Shown piece by piece: positions 1 through 7,742 of a stretch of 21,311 nucleotides of DNA. How positions within the stretch are numbered: position 1 is the first letter of the stretch; each line of letters opens with the position of its first letter. The notes under the pieces are model-generated. The model was not told where the DNA came from, ran no database searches, and saw only the letters and a list, made by a program, of their open reading frames with translations. Position numbers and translations under genes: made by a program. Origin of the DNA: a virus; IMG/VR virus record IMGVR_UViG_3300020478_000082, positions 1-21,311 of that record; one strand, written 5' to 3'.

Positions 1-1
1 C

Positions 2-112
2 AATAGAATTGTTCCTGAAAGAAATACTTTACCACTGATATTAAACCGTCATCCCAATATAGTAAATCTAGGTGGTAAAGGAAATCGAAAACAGTTTGTA
101 TGGAGGGATTAA
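2..112 (+). CDS. 3' end of an unrecognised protein (partial)
   Basis: An open frame enters from the left edge and ends at TAA 110-112, directly before the terminase ATG. The 36 visible residues end in NIVNLGGKGNRKQFVWRD. A proline/leucine helix followed by a Gly-rich turn and an aromatic strand looks like the end of a winged-helix domain, similar in layout to the winged-helix part of the protein encoded at 1564-2862. Its position just before the terminase large subunit is where a small terminase or another DNA-binding packaging protein often sits. Too little is visible to assign a function. The last codons carry the GGAGG Shine-Dalgarno (102-106) of the next gene. Confidence 0.6.
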   Translation, partial: NRIVPERNTLPLILNRHPNIVNLGGKGNRKQFVWRD

Positions 113-1549
113 ATGGAACTAGAAAATTTAGACTTTACTCATGCAATGGATATGGAATTATCTAAACATTCATTTCCATATTTTTTTCAAAATGTATTAA
201 AAATGATGTATCCAGAATATATGAAAGAATGGCTAGAGTTAATGGAAGGAACAGATAGAACTGTTATTGTTTGTTCAAGAGACCACGGAAAATCTGTATT
301 TATGCATTCTTGGGTAGTTTGGAATTTAATATTTCAAGAACCTCCATTTCAAATGCTATATATCTCATCTAACCAAAAACAGACTATGGTACACATGAGA
401 GAAATAGATAGAATGTTTAACCTTCCACAATTAAAACAATTTAAACCCTCAAGAGGTTGGGCTATTGGAAACATTACATTAACCAATGGTAACTCTGTTC
501 TTGAAAGGTCAGTAGGTTCTCAGATTAGAGGACTTCACCCCCAAGAAATTATTATTGATGACCCTTTGAAAGAATTTAGTTTAGCTGCTATACAAAGAGT
601 AACAGATTGGTTCTTTGGTGACATGATTCCAACTTTGCACCATACAGCAAATCTAAGAATGATAGGAACTCCTTTTACATATACTGATATTTTTGCTCAA
701 TTAGAAGAAAATGAGGCATATACTGTTAGAAAATACCCGTGTTTTAATTCATTAGATGAACCCCTTTGGCCAGCAAGATGGGATTATGAAGCTTTAATGC
801 AAAGAAAAGCAGAAATTGGGTCATTAAAGTTTACAAGAGAGTATTTATGTATTCCAGTATCTACAGGAACTGCTTTATTTGGACAAGAACATCTAGAAAA
901 TGCTAAAAATAAAGATTTTATTCTAAAATTAGGACATAGAAAGGATAAAGGATATAAATATTATGTTGGAGTTGACCCAGCAATCTCTACTGATGGAGAT
1001 TATAATGTAATTATGGTATTAGAAGTAGATGATGAGATGAATAAGACGATTGTTCATGTTGATAGGTCTAAAAATGTGAAATTTAGAGAAAATATTGAAA
1101 AATTACGCTTAATTGGACAAGTGTTTCAACCAGACACTATCCTTTATGAAACAAATACCTTCGCTAAAGCCTTTACACAAGAATTAAGGGCTGTTTCAGA
1201 CTTAAATGTTAGAGATTTTGATACAACTAGAAGAAAGAAACAAGAAATTATATTAAACTTACAAATGAACTTTGAAAATAAAAAAATTAATCTTCCTTAT
1301 GGTGATAATAATAGTAGAAAGATGACTTCTATGCTCATTGAAGAATTATCTATGTTCTCAATAACCGATTCGGGAAGGTTTGAAGGTGTAGGGGCGCACG
1401 ATGATTTGGTAATGGCCCTTGCATTAGCAAATGCGGCCACACAGACCGCCTCCGAAGCATTCATACTACTTGATGACATGGAAATCTTTGGAGAGCCACA
1501 GAACGCGCCTATTGGCCCAAAACAGGGTCTTTTAGGACTGAATTTTTAG
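113..1549 (+). CDS. terL: Terminase large subunit
   Basis: This is the DNA-packaging motor: an ATPase that pumps DNA through the portal plus a nuclease that cuts concatemers. The 478-residue length is normal for the family. Seen directly: Walker A CSRDHGKS at residues 54-61, Walker B hydrophobics plus DD (EIIIDD, 145-150), and an RNase H-like nuclease domain beginning YYVGVDP (Asp288), with a second acidic residue in LYETN (Glu346) and the closing HDDLVMALALA (Asp430/Asp431). The ATG has GGAGG six bases upstream and touches the stop of the preceding gene. Walker B ends in DD where many terminases have DE, so the catalytic acid may be Asp150 or another residue. From about base 1365 onward the codons become clearly more GC-rich than in the rest of the gene. 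Confidence 0.95.
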   Translation: MELENLDFTHAMDMELSKHSFPYFFQNVLKMMYPEYMKEWLELMEGTDRTVIVCSRDHGKSVFMHSWVVWNLIFQEPPFQMLYISSNQKQTMVHMREIDRMFNLPQLKQFKPSRGWAIGNITLTNGNSVLERSVGSQIRGLHPQEIIIDDPLKEFSLAAIQRVTDWFFGDMIPTLHHTANLRMIGTPFTYTDIFAQLEENEAYTVRKYPCFNSLDEPLWPARWDYEALMQRKAEIGSLKFTREYLCIPVSTGTALFGQEHLENAKNKDFILKLGHRKDKGYKYYVGVDPAISTDGDYNVIMVLEVDDEMNKTIVHVDRSKNVKFRENIEKLRLIGQVFQPDTILYETNTFAKAFTQELRAVSDLNVRDFDTTRRKKQEIILNLQMNFENKKINLPYGDNNSRKMTSMLIEELSMFSITDSGRFEGVGAHDDLVMALALANAATQTASEAFILLDDMEIFGEPQNAPIGPKQGLLGLNF

Positions 1550-1553
1550 GACA

Positions 1554-1558
1554 GGTGA
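1554..1558 (+). promoter_or_regulatory. GGTGA ribosome binding site deciding the 1564 start
   Basis: GGTGA lies five bases before ATG 1564 and matches the GGAGGTGA Shine-Dalgarno. It overlaps an in-frame GTG at 1555 that would otherwise be read as the start. The same GGTGA-plus-ATG arrangement recurs before the genes starting at 5429, 12907, 13325, 14214 and 20651. Confidence 0.7.
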
Positions 1559-1563
1559 ACATT

Positions 1564-2862
1564 ATGGCGAAAAGGTCTGAACAACTTCAAGAACTGACTA
1601 ATAGACAAAAAGAAATAGAGGATATCGAAGAAAATATGAGTCGAATAGAAGACGATATGAAAACGGCATGGCTAGAACAGCAGCCTATTCGCAGCCATGA
1701 AGATATTGTAAAGGATTATGCTGATATTGCAAATATTAATCTTACTAGTGCAAAGGAATCTTTATCAGAATACCCAAAAAAGTATGAAATAGAAGGTAAG
1801 GATGTACCAACTCTAATTAAAGACATGAGAAAATATAGAAGGACTCTTAAGGGCGAAACTAAGGTAGCCTTTACTAATTCTATAGATAATTTAATTAAAG
1901 CTTATGCAGATTATTTAAACGATTGCATAGATAGTATCTATTGGGTTAAAAAGTATAAATACCCACTTAAACAGATGAACTATAATGAAGACAAGTTAGT
2001 AAAATTAAACTCTATTACTAAAGAAGAAGACAGAAGAGAAATAATAGACTGCCTTTGTAAATATTGGGAAGCAGAACAAAATAGAAGAGGTTTAAATTAT
2101 AATAAAGAATATTCAAGACTAACTAAAGAGATGAAGACCCATAAAAAACAATTCACCAATTTAATTAAACAAACCCCTATAAGTAGTTCGCCAAAGGACA
2201 CTATTAGGAAGGCCATCCTTGATTCTGTTTGTAATAATCCGGGCATCTCTTCTAGACAAATACATGAATCATTACCACAGAAATTATATGATAGGAGTTC
2301 ACCAAATATTATAGCAAAACTTGCAAAGGAACAAAATATAACAAATGTTGATGGAGCCTACTATAAAATAAACGATGATATTAAAAAGAACATTTGGGCT
2401 TATACTGCAGCATTTATTGATTCTGATGGTTATATAACAATGGACAAAAATCATAATCCAAGAGTTGGTTTAGTAGCAACAGGAGATAGAGGAAAGGCTT
2501 TCATGTTAGAAATGCATAAATCACTAGGAATGGGTAGATTACACTTAGACCAAAAATCACCACAAGACACTAGATTAATAAATAGACTTAACTTTTATTC
2601 TGGCCCAGAAATTAAAAAATTATTAACCAAATGTTTACCACATTTTAAATTAAAGAAAAACAATGCAAATACTTTATTAGAACTTATAAAAATAAAGAAA
2701 TATGATAAGAAAAAAGATTGGTATTCTGTCAGAAAAGATGAATTATTTAAATTGATGAAATATTATAATCATAGTGATAATGCTAAATTTGATTGGGCTG
2801 CTTGGGATATTGATATAGATTCAATTAATAAACTTGAAGAAAATAGTAAAATGGGAATTTGA
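1564..2862 (+). CDS. Coiled-coil / winged-helix / LAGLIDADG protein
   Basis: This 432-residue protein directly follows the terminase. Residues 1 to about 210 are charged and helical, with likely coiled coil near the N-terminus. About 215-275 looks like a winged helix (ISSRQIHESLP then an NVDGAYYKI wing). Residues 280-290, YTAAFIDSDGY, form one LAGLIDADG motif with both aspartates (286, 288), followed by a basic region. One motif per chain implies a homodimer in that family. It may be a homing endonuclease, or a resident packaging protein that has acquired the fold, such as a small-terminase substitute or end-cutting nuclease; the second is inference. I chose ATG 1564 because GGTGA (1554-1558) lies five bases before it; the upstream in-frame GTG at 1555 is part of that Shine-Dalgarno. 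Confidence 0.75.
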   Translation: MAKRSEQLQELTNRQKEIEDIEENMSRIEDDMKTAWLEQQPIRSHEDIVKDYADIANINLTSAKESLSEYPKKYEIEGKDVPTLIKDMRKYRRTLKGETKVAFTNSIDNLIKAYADYLNDCIDSIYWVKKYKYPLKQMNYNEDKLVKLNSITKEEDRREIIDCLCKYWEAEQNRRGLNYNKEYSRLTKEMKTHKKQFTNLIKQTPISSSPKDTIRKAILDSVCNNPGISSRQIHESLPQKLYDRSSPNIIAKLAKEQNITNVDGAYYKINDDIKKNIWAYTAAFIDSDGYITMDKNHNPRVGLVATGDRGKAFMLEMHKSLGMGRLHLDQKSPQDTRLINRLNFYSGPEIKKLLTKCLPHFKLKKNNANTLLELIKIKKYDKKKDWYSVRKDELFKLMKYYNHSDNAKFDWAAWDIDIDSINKLEENSKMGI

Positions 2863-2867
2863 AAGCA

Positions 2868-2942
2868 ATGTTAATTTCATTAATTAAAAGATTAGCAGAA
2901 ACATATCTAAATTGGTGGATATATATTTATATGGAGGCATAG
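2868..2942 (+). CDS. Possible 24-residue hydrophobic peptide
   Basis: A short open frame fills the only larger gap in the packaging region. It starts five bases after the LAGLIDADG gene stop and ends one base before the portal ATG. The product would be 24 residues with a basic stretch (LIKRLAETY) and an aromatic, membrane-like end (LNWWIYIYMEA). Spacing that exactly bridges two genes is typical of coupled small genes. The upstream site (TGGGAATTT) is weak, however, and the sequence is AT-rich enough to give such frames by chance. Its last codons also contain the GGAGG used by the portal gene. Treat as tentative. Confidence 0.22.
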   Translation: MLISLIKRLAETYLNWWIYIYMEA

Positions 2943-2943
2943 T

Positions 2944-4611
2944 ATGGCAGAAGAAAAAAGAAGATTTAGTTTAGGTAATTTGTTTAGGAGAAACACTCCT
3001 ACACCAAAAGACCCTAAAATATTTAATCCAGGAATACAAGAAAAATCTACAGATTACATGATTACATCTCCTGTTATATATCATGTAGCACAACAATCAG
3101 TTATTGTTAGAACTTGTACAACTCAATTAAAAAATGAAATATTTAGACGGGGTTATGTTTGGAAAGAAAAGTTTGCATATAAATGTAGAGAGTGTGGAAA
3201 TGAACATAAACAACCAGTAGAAAAATGTAGTGAATGTAATTCTGTTAGTTTAACTAAACCTAATAAAAAACAATTAAATTATGCTGAAAAACTTATGACT
3301 GGTTATATAAATAAAGCTGACCAATTATTTATAGATATTTTAAAAGAATTAGAAGATGATTTAAATATTATGGATGATGCATATATTATTTTAAAGAAAG
3401 AATATTATTTAGATAATACTGGACAAATTAAAATGCATAAAATTAAAGAAATGTTTAGAGGAGACCCAGTAACTATGTCTATTTATACAGATGAAGATGG
3501 TGAAAAAGGCACACATGGATTTACTTGTTTAAATCATAGAGAGCAAATCCATGATGACCCATTCCAAACTTGTGAAGAGTGCAATGCTTCTTTACATCCT
3601 GTTTATTATGTAAATAGGTGTAATGGAGAAGAACAACATTATTTAAAAGGAGAGGTATTACATTTTAGTAAATATAATCCTAGTAGATTATATGGTTTAT
3701 CACCAATACTAACTTTATGGAATCATATTACTACTTTAATTGCTATGGAAAACTATGTAAATTCTTCATACTCTAAAGCTAGAATGCCAAGAGGATTACT
3801 TGCTGTTCAGACTAGAAACATTGATTCAATGAAATCCTTTTGGCGAGGCGTTAAAGAGAAGATGGAACAAGACCCACATTTTATTCCTGTAATGGGTATA
3901 GAAGCAGAAAACGGTAAAGGTTCTATTGAATGGATTAAGTTTATGGATAGCCTAAAAGAAATGGATTATATATCTGTTAAGGATGATTTGAGAGATAGGA
4001 TTTCTGCTTTCTATGGAGTAAGTAAAATCTTTATGGCTGATAATACTACTAGCGGTGGATTAAATAATGAAGGTATGCAAATCCTTGTTACTAATAGGGC
4101 TGTAGAAATGGCACAAAATATCTGGAATACTTATGTGTTTCCATTTATAATTAAAGAGTTTGGTATAACAGATTGGACTTTAGAATTACCACCATCTGAA
4201 GAAGAAGATGAAGTAAAGAATATCAGAAAGAGAGAATTAGAAGTTCAAATAGCTGGCGGAATAAAGAACTTAGGGTTTGAAGTTAATATGGATGATAAAG
4301 GACGATTTACATATACAAAAGAAAAACCTGATATGAAAGGCGGTAAAGGCGGGGGCGGAGGACAAGAAGAGTTCCAAAGAGACCCTTATGCTGGCACTAA
4401 TATAGACCAATCACATTTAGGTGAAATGATGGAACAAGGTCAAAGACCAACACAAGAAGAAGCAGGAGTTCCAGCAAAAGTTAAATCTGAACCACCAAAA
4501 ACAAGAAATAAACCATCAAGTGTAACTGGCCCTGATAAAAGATTTACAGGATTACCTAAAGAAGCAGGTAATCAGAATGTTGATACAAGAACGGAGAGAA
4601 GAATACCATGA
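2944..4611 (+). CDS. Portal protein with zinc-ribbon-like insertions
   Basis: The portal is the dodecameric ring at the capsid vertex through which DNA enters and leaves. At 555 residues it is in the usual range. The central region carries a typical portal signature, LHFSKYNPSRLYGLSP, followed by helices (WNHITTLIAMENYVNSSYSK) and the KIFMADNTTSGGLNNEG segment. Two Cys/His clusters are inserted in the N-terminal half: Cys81, Cys84, Cys95, Cys98 and Cys195, His198, Cys210, Cys213. Each could hold one zinc ion. The C-terminal ~90 residues are Gly-, Pro- and Lys-rich and probably disordered. ATG 2944 has GGAGG ten bases upstream. The stop overlaps the next start (ATGA). Position after the terminase supports the call. 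Confidence 0.9.
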   Translation: MAEEKRRFSLGNLFRRNTPTPKDPKIFNPGIQEKSTDYMITSPVIYHVAQQSVIVRTCTTQLKNEIFRRGYVWKEKFAYKCRECGNEHKQPVEKCSECNSVSLTKPNKKQLNYAEKLMTGYINKADQLFIDILKELEDDLNIMDDAYIILKKEYYLDNTGQIKMHKIKEMFRGDPVTMSIYTDEDGEKGTHGFTCLNHREQIHDDPFQTCEECNASLHPVYYVNRCNGEEQHYLKGEVLHFSKYNPSRLYGLSPILTLWNHITTLIAMENYVNSSYSKARMPRGLLAVQTRNIDSMKSFWRGVKEKMEQDPHFIPVMGIEAENGKGSIEWIKFMDSLKEMDYISVKDDLRDRISAFYGVSKIFMADNTTSGGLNNEGMQILVTNRAVEMAQNIWNTYVFPFIIKEFGITDWTLELPPSEEEDEVKNIRKRELEVQIAGGIKNLGFEVNMDDKGRFTYTKEKPDMKGGKGGGGGQEEFQRDPYAGTNIDQSHLGEMMEQGQRPTQEEAGVPAKVKSEPPKTRNKPSSVTGPDKRFTGLPKEAGNQNVDTRTERRIP

Positions 4612-5204
4612 ATTGGAAAAATGTATTAAAAGCTGAATGGGATGCTAGTGATTCTACACAAGGATTACATGTTACTAAATTTTATATGTTTTTAAAGCGT
4701 TGGCTGGCAGAGGAGCATACTGAGAAATTTTTAGAATATTTCTGGTTATATGAAGACTTAGAATCATTTGAGAGAAGAGATGTTAAAAACTCTCTACAAG
4801 CTTTAATATCAGATACAGGTAGATGGGGACAACCATCAATGAAATATCCAGGTATAGAAATAATACACATGACTGATGATATGATAGCTCTTACTTTTGA
4901 TGATGATAAACATATTAAAGAAAGAGATGAATGGGTAAAACAGACTGAAGAATATAAAGTTCATGTAAAGAATACACGAGGTTATACTCCTTGGTGGGTT
5001 AAAAAGCCACCACACGATTCGGTAATTCAAAGAGCGTATAATAGATTAATGTCTATAATTAAGAAAAGTAAAAATAAAAAAACATTTACTCAAGCTCTTC
5101 GCCCTCCATCGAAGAAAAAGAAGAAGAAGTATGGAATGGGTGCAAAAAGATATACTGGCGGTTTGGGGAAAAGAAAATATAGTAAAGGAGGATATAGTAG
5201 ATGA
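4608..5204 (+). CDS. Unrecognised basic protein, minor head candidate
   Basis: I do not recognise this 198-residue protein. It starts with MNWKNVLKAEWD, much like the protein encoded at 6943 (MNWEKILLKA). The middle is mixed alpha/beta with several Trp residues (TPWWVKKPP). The last ~40 residues are extremely basic, with a run of six Lys followed by Gly/Tyr/Lys/Arg-rich sequence, suggesting nucleic-acid contact. Its ATG overlaps the portal stop by four bases (ATGA), and its own TGA overlaps the next ATG in the same way, so translation is probably coupled to the portal. By position it could be a minor capsid, ejection or portal-associated protein; that is inference. Confidence 0.8.
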   Translation: MNWKNVLKAEWDASDSTQGLHVTKFYMFLKRWLAEEHTEKFLEYFWLYEDLESFERRDVKNSLQALISDTGRWGQPSMKYPGIEIIHMTDDMIALTFDDDKHIKERDEWVKQTEEYKVHVKNTRGYTPWWVKKPPHDSVIQRAYNRLMSIIKKSKNKKTFTQALRPPSKKKKKKYGMGAKRYTGGLGKRKYSKGGYSR

Positions 5205-5419
5205 CAAAAACAGTAAAAGAGTTAGAAAAGGAATTAAAGATAGCAAGAAATGCTGAAAGAAATAGCGTTAAAATAACAAAGAATAAAAACTTTGATTATG
5301 TAGGGCCTGACCCAGACTCAGGCACAAAAGAAAGTCCGGCAAGTTCGGAAGTACCAGATTTTATTGGTAAGCCTAAAACTAAAACTAGTAAAAGGCTTCC
5401 TGATAGTTTACCCTATTAA
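5201..5419 (+). CDS. Small unrecognised charged protein
   Basis: This 72-residue protein has a short charged helix (KELEKELKIARNAERN) followed by a Pro/Ser/Lys-rich tail that is probably disordered. No domain is recognisable. A strong AAAGGAGG site sits before ATG 5201, and the start overlaps the preceding stop as ATGA. It belongs to the run of small proteins between portal and ligase and may be a structural or assembly accessory; nothing in the sequence decides this. Confidence 0.7.
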   Translation: MTKTVKELEKELKIARNAERNSVKITKNKNFDYVGPDPDSGTKESPASSEVPDFIGKPKTKTSKRLPDSLPY

Positions 5420-5428
5420 GGTGATTAA

Positions 5429-6946
5429 ATGGATTTTTTAGATGGATTACTTATAAGAGATACATCTCTTATATTAAAAGAAGATAGTCCGTCAGTACAA
5501 GATAAATTATTAGAAAAGGCTAAAGTGCATCAAAACAAACTTAGGCCATTTACAATGTCTGAAATAAAACAACATTTAGATAATGCAAAAGAAAATGTTA
5601 CTGGGAATATACAATTAAATAGAACAGAAGCACAACCAGATAAAGATGGCATTATGCCAACAACAACTACAGCAGGTGAAATATTAAAAATAAATGATGC
5701 AGTAATAATGTCTGCATTATGGCAAATAAAACCTCATCTAAATAAAGAATTATTTAATAAACTTCAAGAAATATTTAAACCTAGAAAAAAATCTAGTATT
5801 AAAATAAAAGGAATATCTACTGATGAGGAGAAAGTATTTGTTAGATTTTTAGATGCAATGGAAAGAGGCGACACGCTTTCTCCTACACTACAAAATGATA
5901 TGTTTGATTTTGGTTTATTAGATGTTAAGTTTTTATTGTTATTACAAGATGTAGGAACAAAAGGAGAGAGAAAACTTCATAATACTATTTATGATAGACT
6001 TGTAAAAATAGAATGGGAAAACAAACAAAAAAAAGTAGTACCGACAGAATTATTTGAAAGGTCTATGCAAAAATTAGAAGAGTTAAGTGGTATTTCTAGA
6101 CCAGATAAAAATTCAATTATAAGAGAATATAAATTACTAAGAGACCAAAAAAACTTATCTGTTGTTGATATAGCAAGGTTAGTTAATACTAAAAAATATA
6201 GGTTTCAAGGACAAACTACTAAAAAGCACTTATCTACAATAACAGATAAACTTAATGAATTATTAAATGATGAGTGGGATAATATATTAAATCTGTTTAT
6301 GAGGAATATAGAGATTTTAGATGAATCTACTAATGAATCTTTTACTGAAAAAAAATATGGAACTCAAAATTTAGATGATGAGTTAGTAGCAGAATGGAAT
6401 AGTTTAAAAGATAATAAAAATAATAAAACTAGTTATGAAGAAATTAGGGGGAAAAAATATAAATCTGCTATAAAGAAGTTAGAATTATCTTATAACCGAA
6501 TAAATAAATATTTTAAAGCAGCTAGAAGATTAACTCAATTATTAGAAGAAAATACCTTTGTTAGTGAAGATATAGATTATTCTTTAATAGAACAAGAAAA
6601 AGAATTTCATAATGATTATAAAAATATAAAAGATAACATAGAAGAATATGATAATTATGCTAAGCAAATAAAAGACCAAGAGAAGGCTGCATTACAAAGA
6701 CAAAAAGAATGGGAAGCCAAGAAAAAAGAAGCTCAAACAACAGATGTAAGAACTGAAAAGATTCCTATTAAAGATAATAAACAGGTTCAACATCAAAGTA
6801 AAGCTAATAAATTATCAGAAGAAGAAAAAAAACTTCAAATGCACCGCTCAACTAAAGAGAAATCAATAGATGAGTGGTTAAGCAGAATGGGAGTTCAAAA
6901 AGATAAATTAAAAGAAATATTAGAAGAAAGGAGGAAAAAAGAATGA
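5429..6946 (+). CDS. Large helical/coiled-coil unrecognised protein
   Basis: This 505-residue protein is rich in Lys, Glu, Asn and Asp, is largely helical, and I do not recognise it. Residues about 80-360 look like a compact helical domain. From about 380 to the end it is charged coiled-coil-like (KEKSIDEWLSRMGVQKDK and then a Glu/Lys/Arg-rich end). A short stretch near residue 439, DVRTEKIP, resembles the portal C-terminus (DTRTERRIP). ATG 5429 has GGTGA seven bases upstream. The stop overlaps the next gene's ATG. A long helical protein between portal and capsid genes could be an internal (ejected) head protein or a minor capsid protein; this is inference from position. Confidence 0.8.
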   Translation: MDFLDGLLIRDTSLILKEDSPSVQDKLLEKAKVHQNKLRPFTMSEIKQHLDNAKENVTGNIQLNRTEAQPDKDGIMPTTTTAGEILKINDAVIMSALWQIKPHLNKELFNKLQEIFKPRKKSSIKIKGISTDEEKVFVRFLDAMERGDTLSPTLQNDMFDFGLLDVKFLLLLQDVGTKGERKLHNTIYDRLVKIEWENKQKKVVPTELFERSMQKLEELSGISRPDKNSIIREYKLLRDQKNLSVVDIARLVNTKKYRFQGQTTKKHLSTITDKLNELLNDEWDNILNLFMRNIEILDESTNESFTEKKYGTQNLDDELVAEWNSLKDNKNNKTSYEEIRGKKYKSAIKKLELSYNRINKYFKAARRLTQLLEENTFVSEDIDYSLIEQEKEFHNDYKNIKDNIEEYDNYAKQIKDQEKAALQRQKEWEAKKKEAQTTDVRTEKIPIKDNKQVQHQSKANKLSEEEKKLQMHRSTKEKSIDEWLSRMGVQKDKLKEILEERRKKE

Positions 6947-7287
6947 ATTGGGAAAAAATATTATTAAAAGCACATAGCCCTATGTTAGATAAAGCTAGTC
7001 CAAAACAGAAAAAGAAAGTAAAAAAGATATTACAATCTACTCAACCATCTGAATATATGGGACAAGATTTTACTAAATTAGGAGATTTATTAGATGAATT
7101 AAATTCCTTAGATGTAAATAAATCTAAAGCTATGCAAAAGAAAATGGAACTTATGGAAGAAACAAATACTGATTTAGTTGCAAGAGCAGCAGAATTAAGA
7201 AAAGACTATGAAACTCTATACCGTCAATTAAGAGGGATGGTATATCCAAAAAGTAAAGGGGATTTAGGAGAGGAAAAAGATGAGTGA
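6943..7287 (+). CDS. Small helical protein with MNW start motif
   Basis: A 114-residue helical protein that I do not recognise. It starts MNWEKILLKAHSP, matching the start of the protein at 4608, and continues with Lys-rich, coiled-coil-like helices (LVARAAELRKDYETLYRQL). The start is well supported: AAAGGAGG (6927-6934) lies eight bases before ATG 6943, which overlaps the previous stop as ATGA. The stop overlaps the next gene by eight bases. Likely a minor structural or assembly factor by context only. Confidence 0.75.
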   Translation: MNWEKILLKAHSPMLDKASPKQKKKVKKILQSTQPSEYMGQDFTKLGDLLDELNSLDVNKSKAMQKKMELMEETNTDLVARAAELRKDYETLYRQLRGMVYPKSKGDLGEEKDE

Positions 7288-7525
7288 AGAAAGCACAGAG
7301 AATGAAATGTTACTATTGTTAAAAACATTAGTAAATAAAGTAAATGAATTGGAGAAAGCAGTTTATGATAAAGATAATCTATTAATGAAATCAGGTTATG
7401 TTGTTGTTGAAACTCCTTCTCCAATTATTTCTGTTTCTGAAACAGGAACAGATGTAGATGCTATCGCTAAGATGGATTGGGATGATATCGGTAAAATGAT
7501 GAATAAATTAGAAGGTGGTTATTAA
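7280..7525 (+). CDS. Small coiled-coil protein sharing the scaffold C-terminus
   Basis: An 81-residue protein with an N-terminal coiled coil (MLLLLKTLVNKVNELEKAV), a short extended linker (VVVETPSP) and a C-terminal motif KMDWDDIGKMMNKLEGGY. Linker and motif parallel the last ~50 residues of the protease/scaffold protein, which reads helix, KSQTVEIPEVD, then EMSWNDIHSFVSKYEE. In HK97-type phages the scaffold tail can contact the capsid protein, so this small protein may bind the inside of the procapsid or compete with or extend the scaffold; that is inference. It starts inside the previous gene with GGAGAGG upstream, and its TAA shares a base with the next ATG. Confidence 0.75.
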   Translation: MSEESTENEMLLLLKTLVNKVNELEKAVYDKDNLLMKSGYVVVETPSPIISVSETGTDVDAIAKMDWDDIGKMMNKLEGGY

Positions 7526-7740
7526 TGCCAGAAAAAGTGACAAAAGAAGAAAAGATAGCAGAGTTAATGTTAAAAGCAACAAAAGAAGCCGTTGAAATAC
7601 TTGGTAATAAGGATGATTTCAATGAAGAAGATTTAACTGGTGAAGATGTTAAATTAAGTAAACCTAAAGCAACTAAAGTTCCTGATGCTAAAGGTAGTGA
7701 TGAAGAAAAGACTAAGATTAGAGATGAGATTGAGGGATAG
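7525..7740 (+). CDS. Small acidic/lysine-rich unrecognised protein
   Basis: A 71-residue charged protein: one helix (KIAELMLKATKEAVEILG) followed by a hydrophilic, probably disordered tail. No family is recognised. Its ATG shares a base with the previous stop (TAATG), indicating translational coupling, and its stop is two bases before the ligase ATG. It is the last of the small genes between portal and ligase. Confidence 0.65.
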   Translation: MPEKVTKEEKIAELMLKATKEAVEILGNKDDFNEEDLTGEDVKLSKPKATKVPDAKGSDEEKTKIRDEIEG

Positions 7741-7742
7741 TT

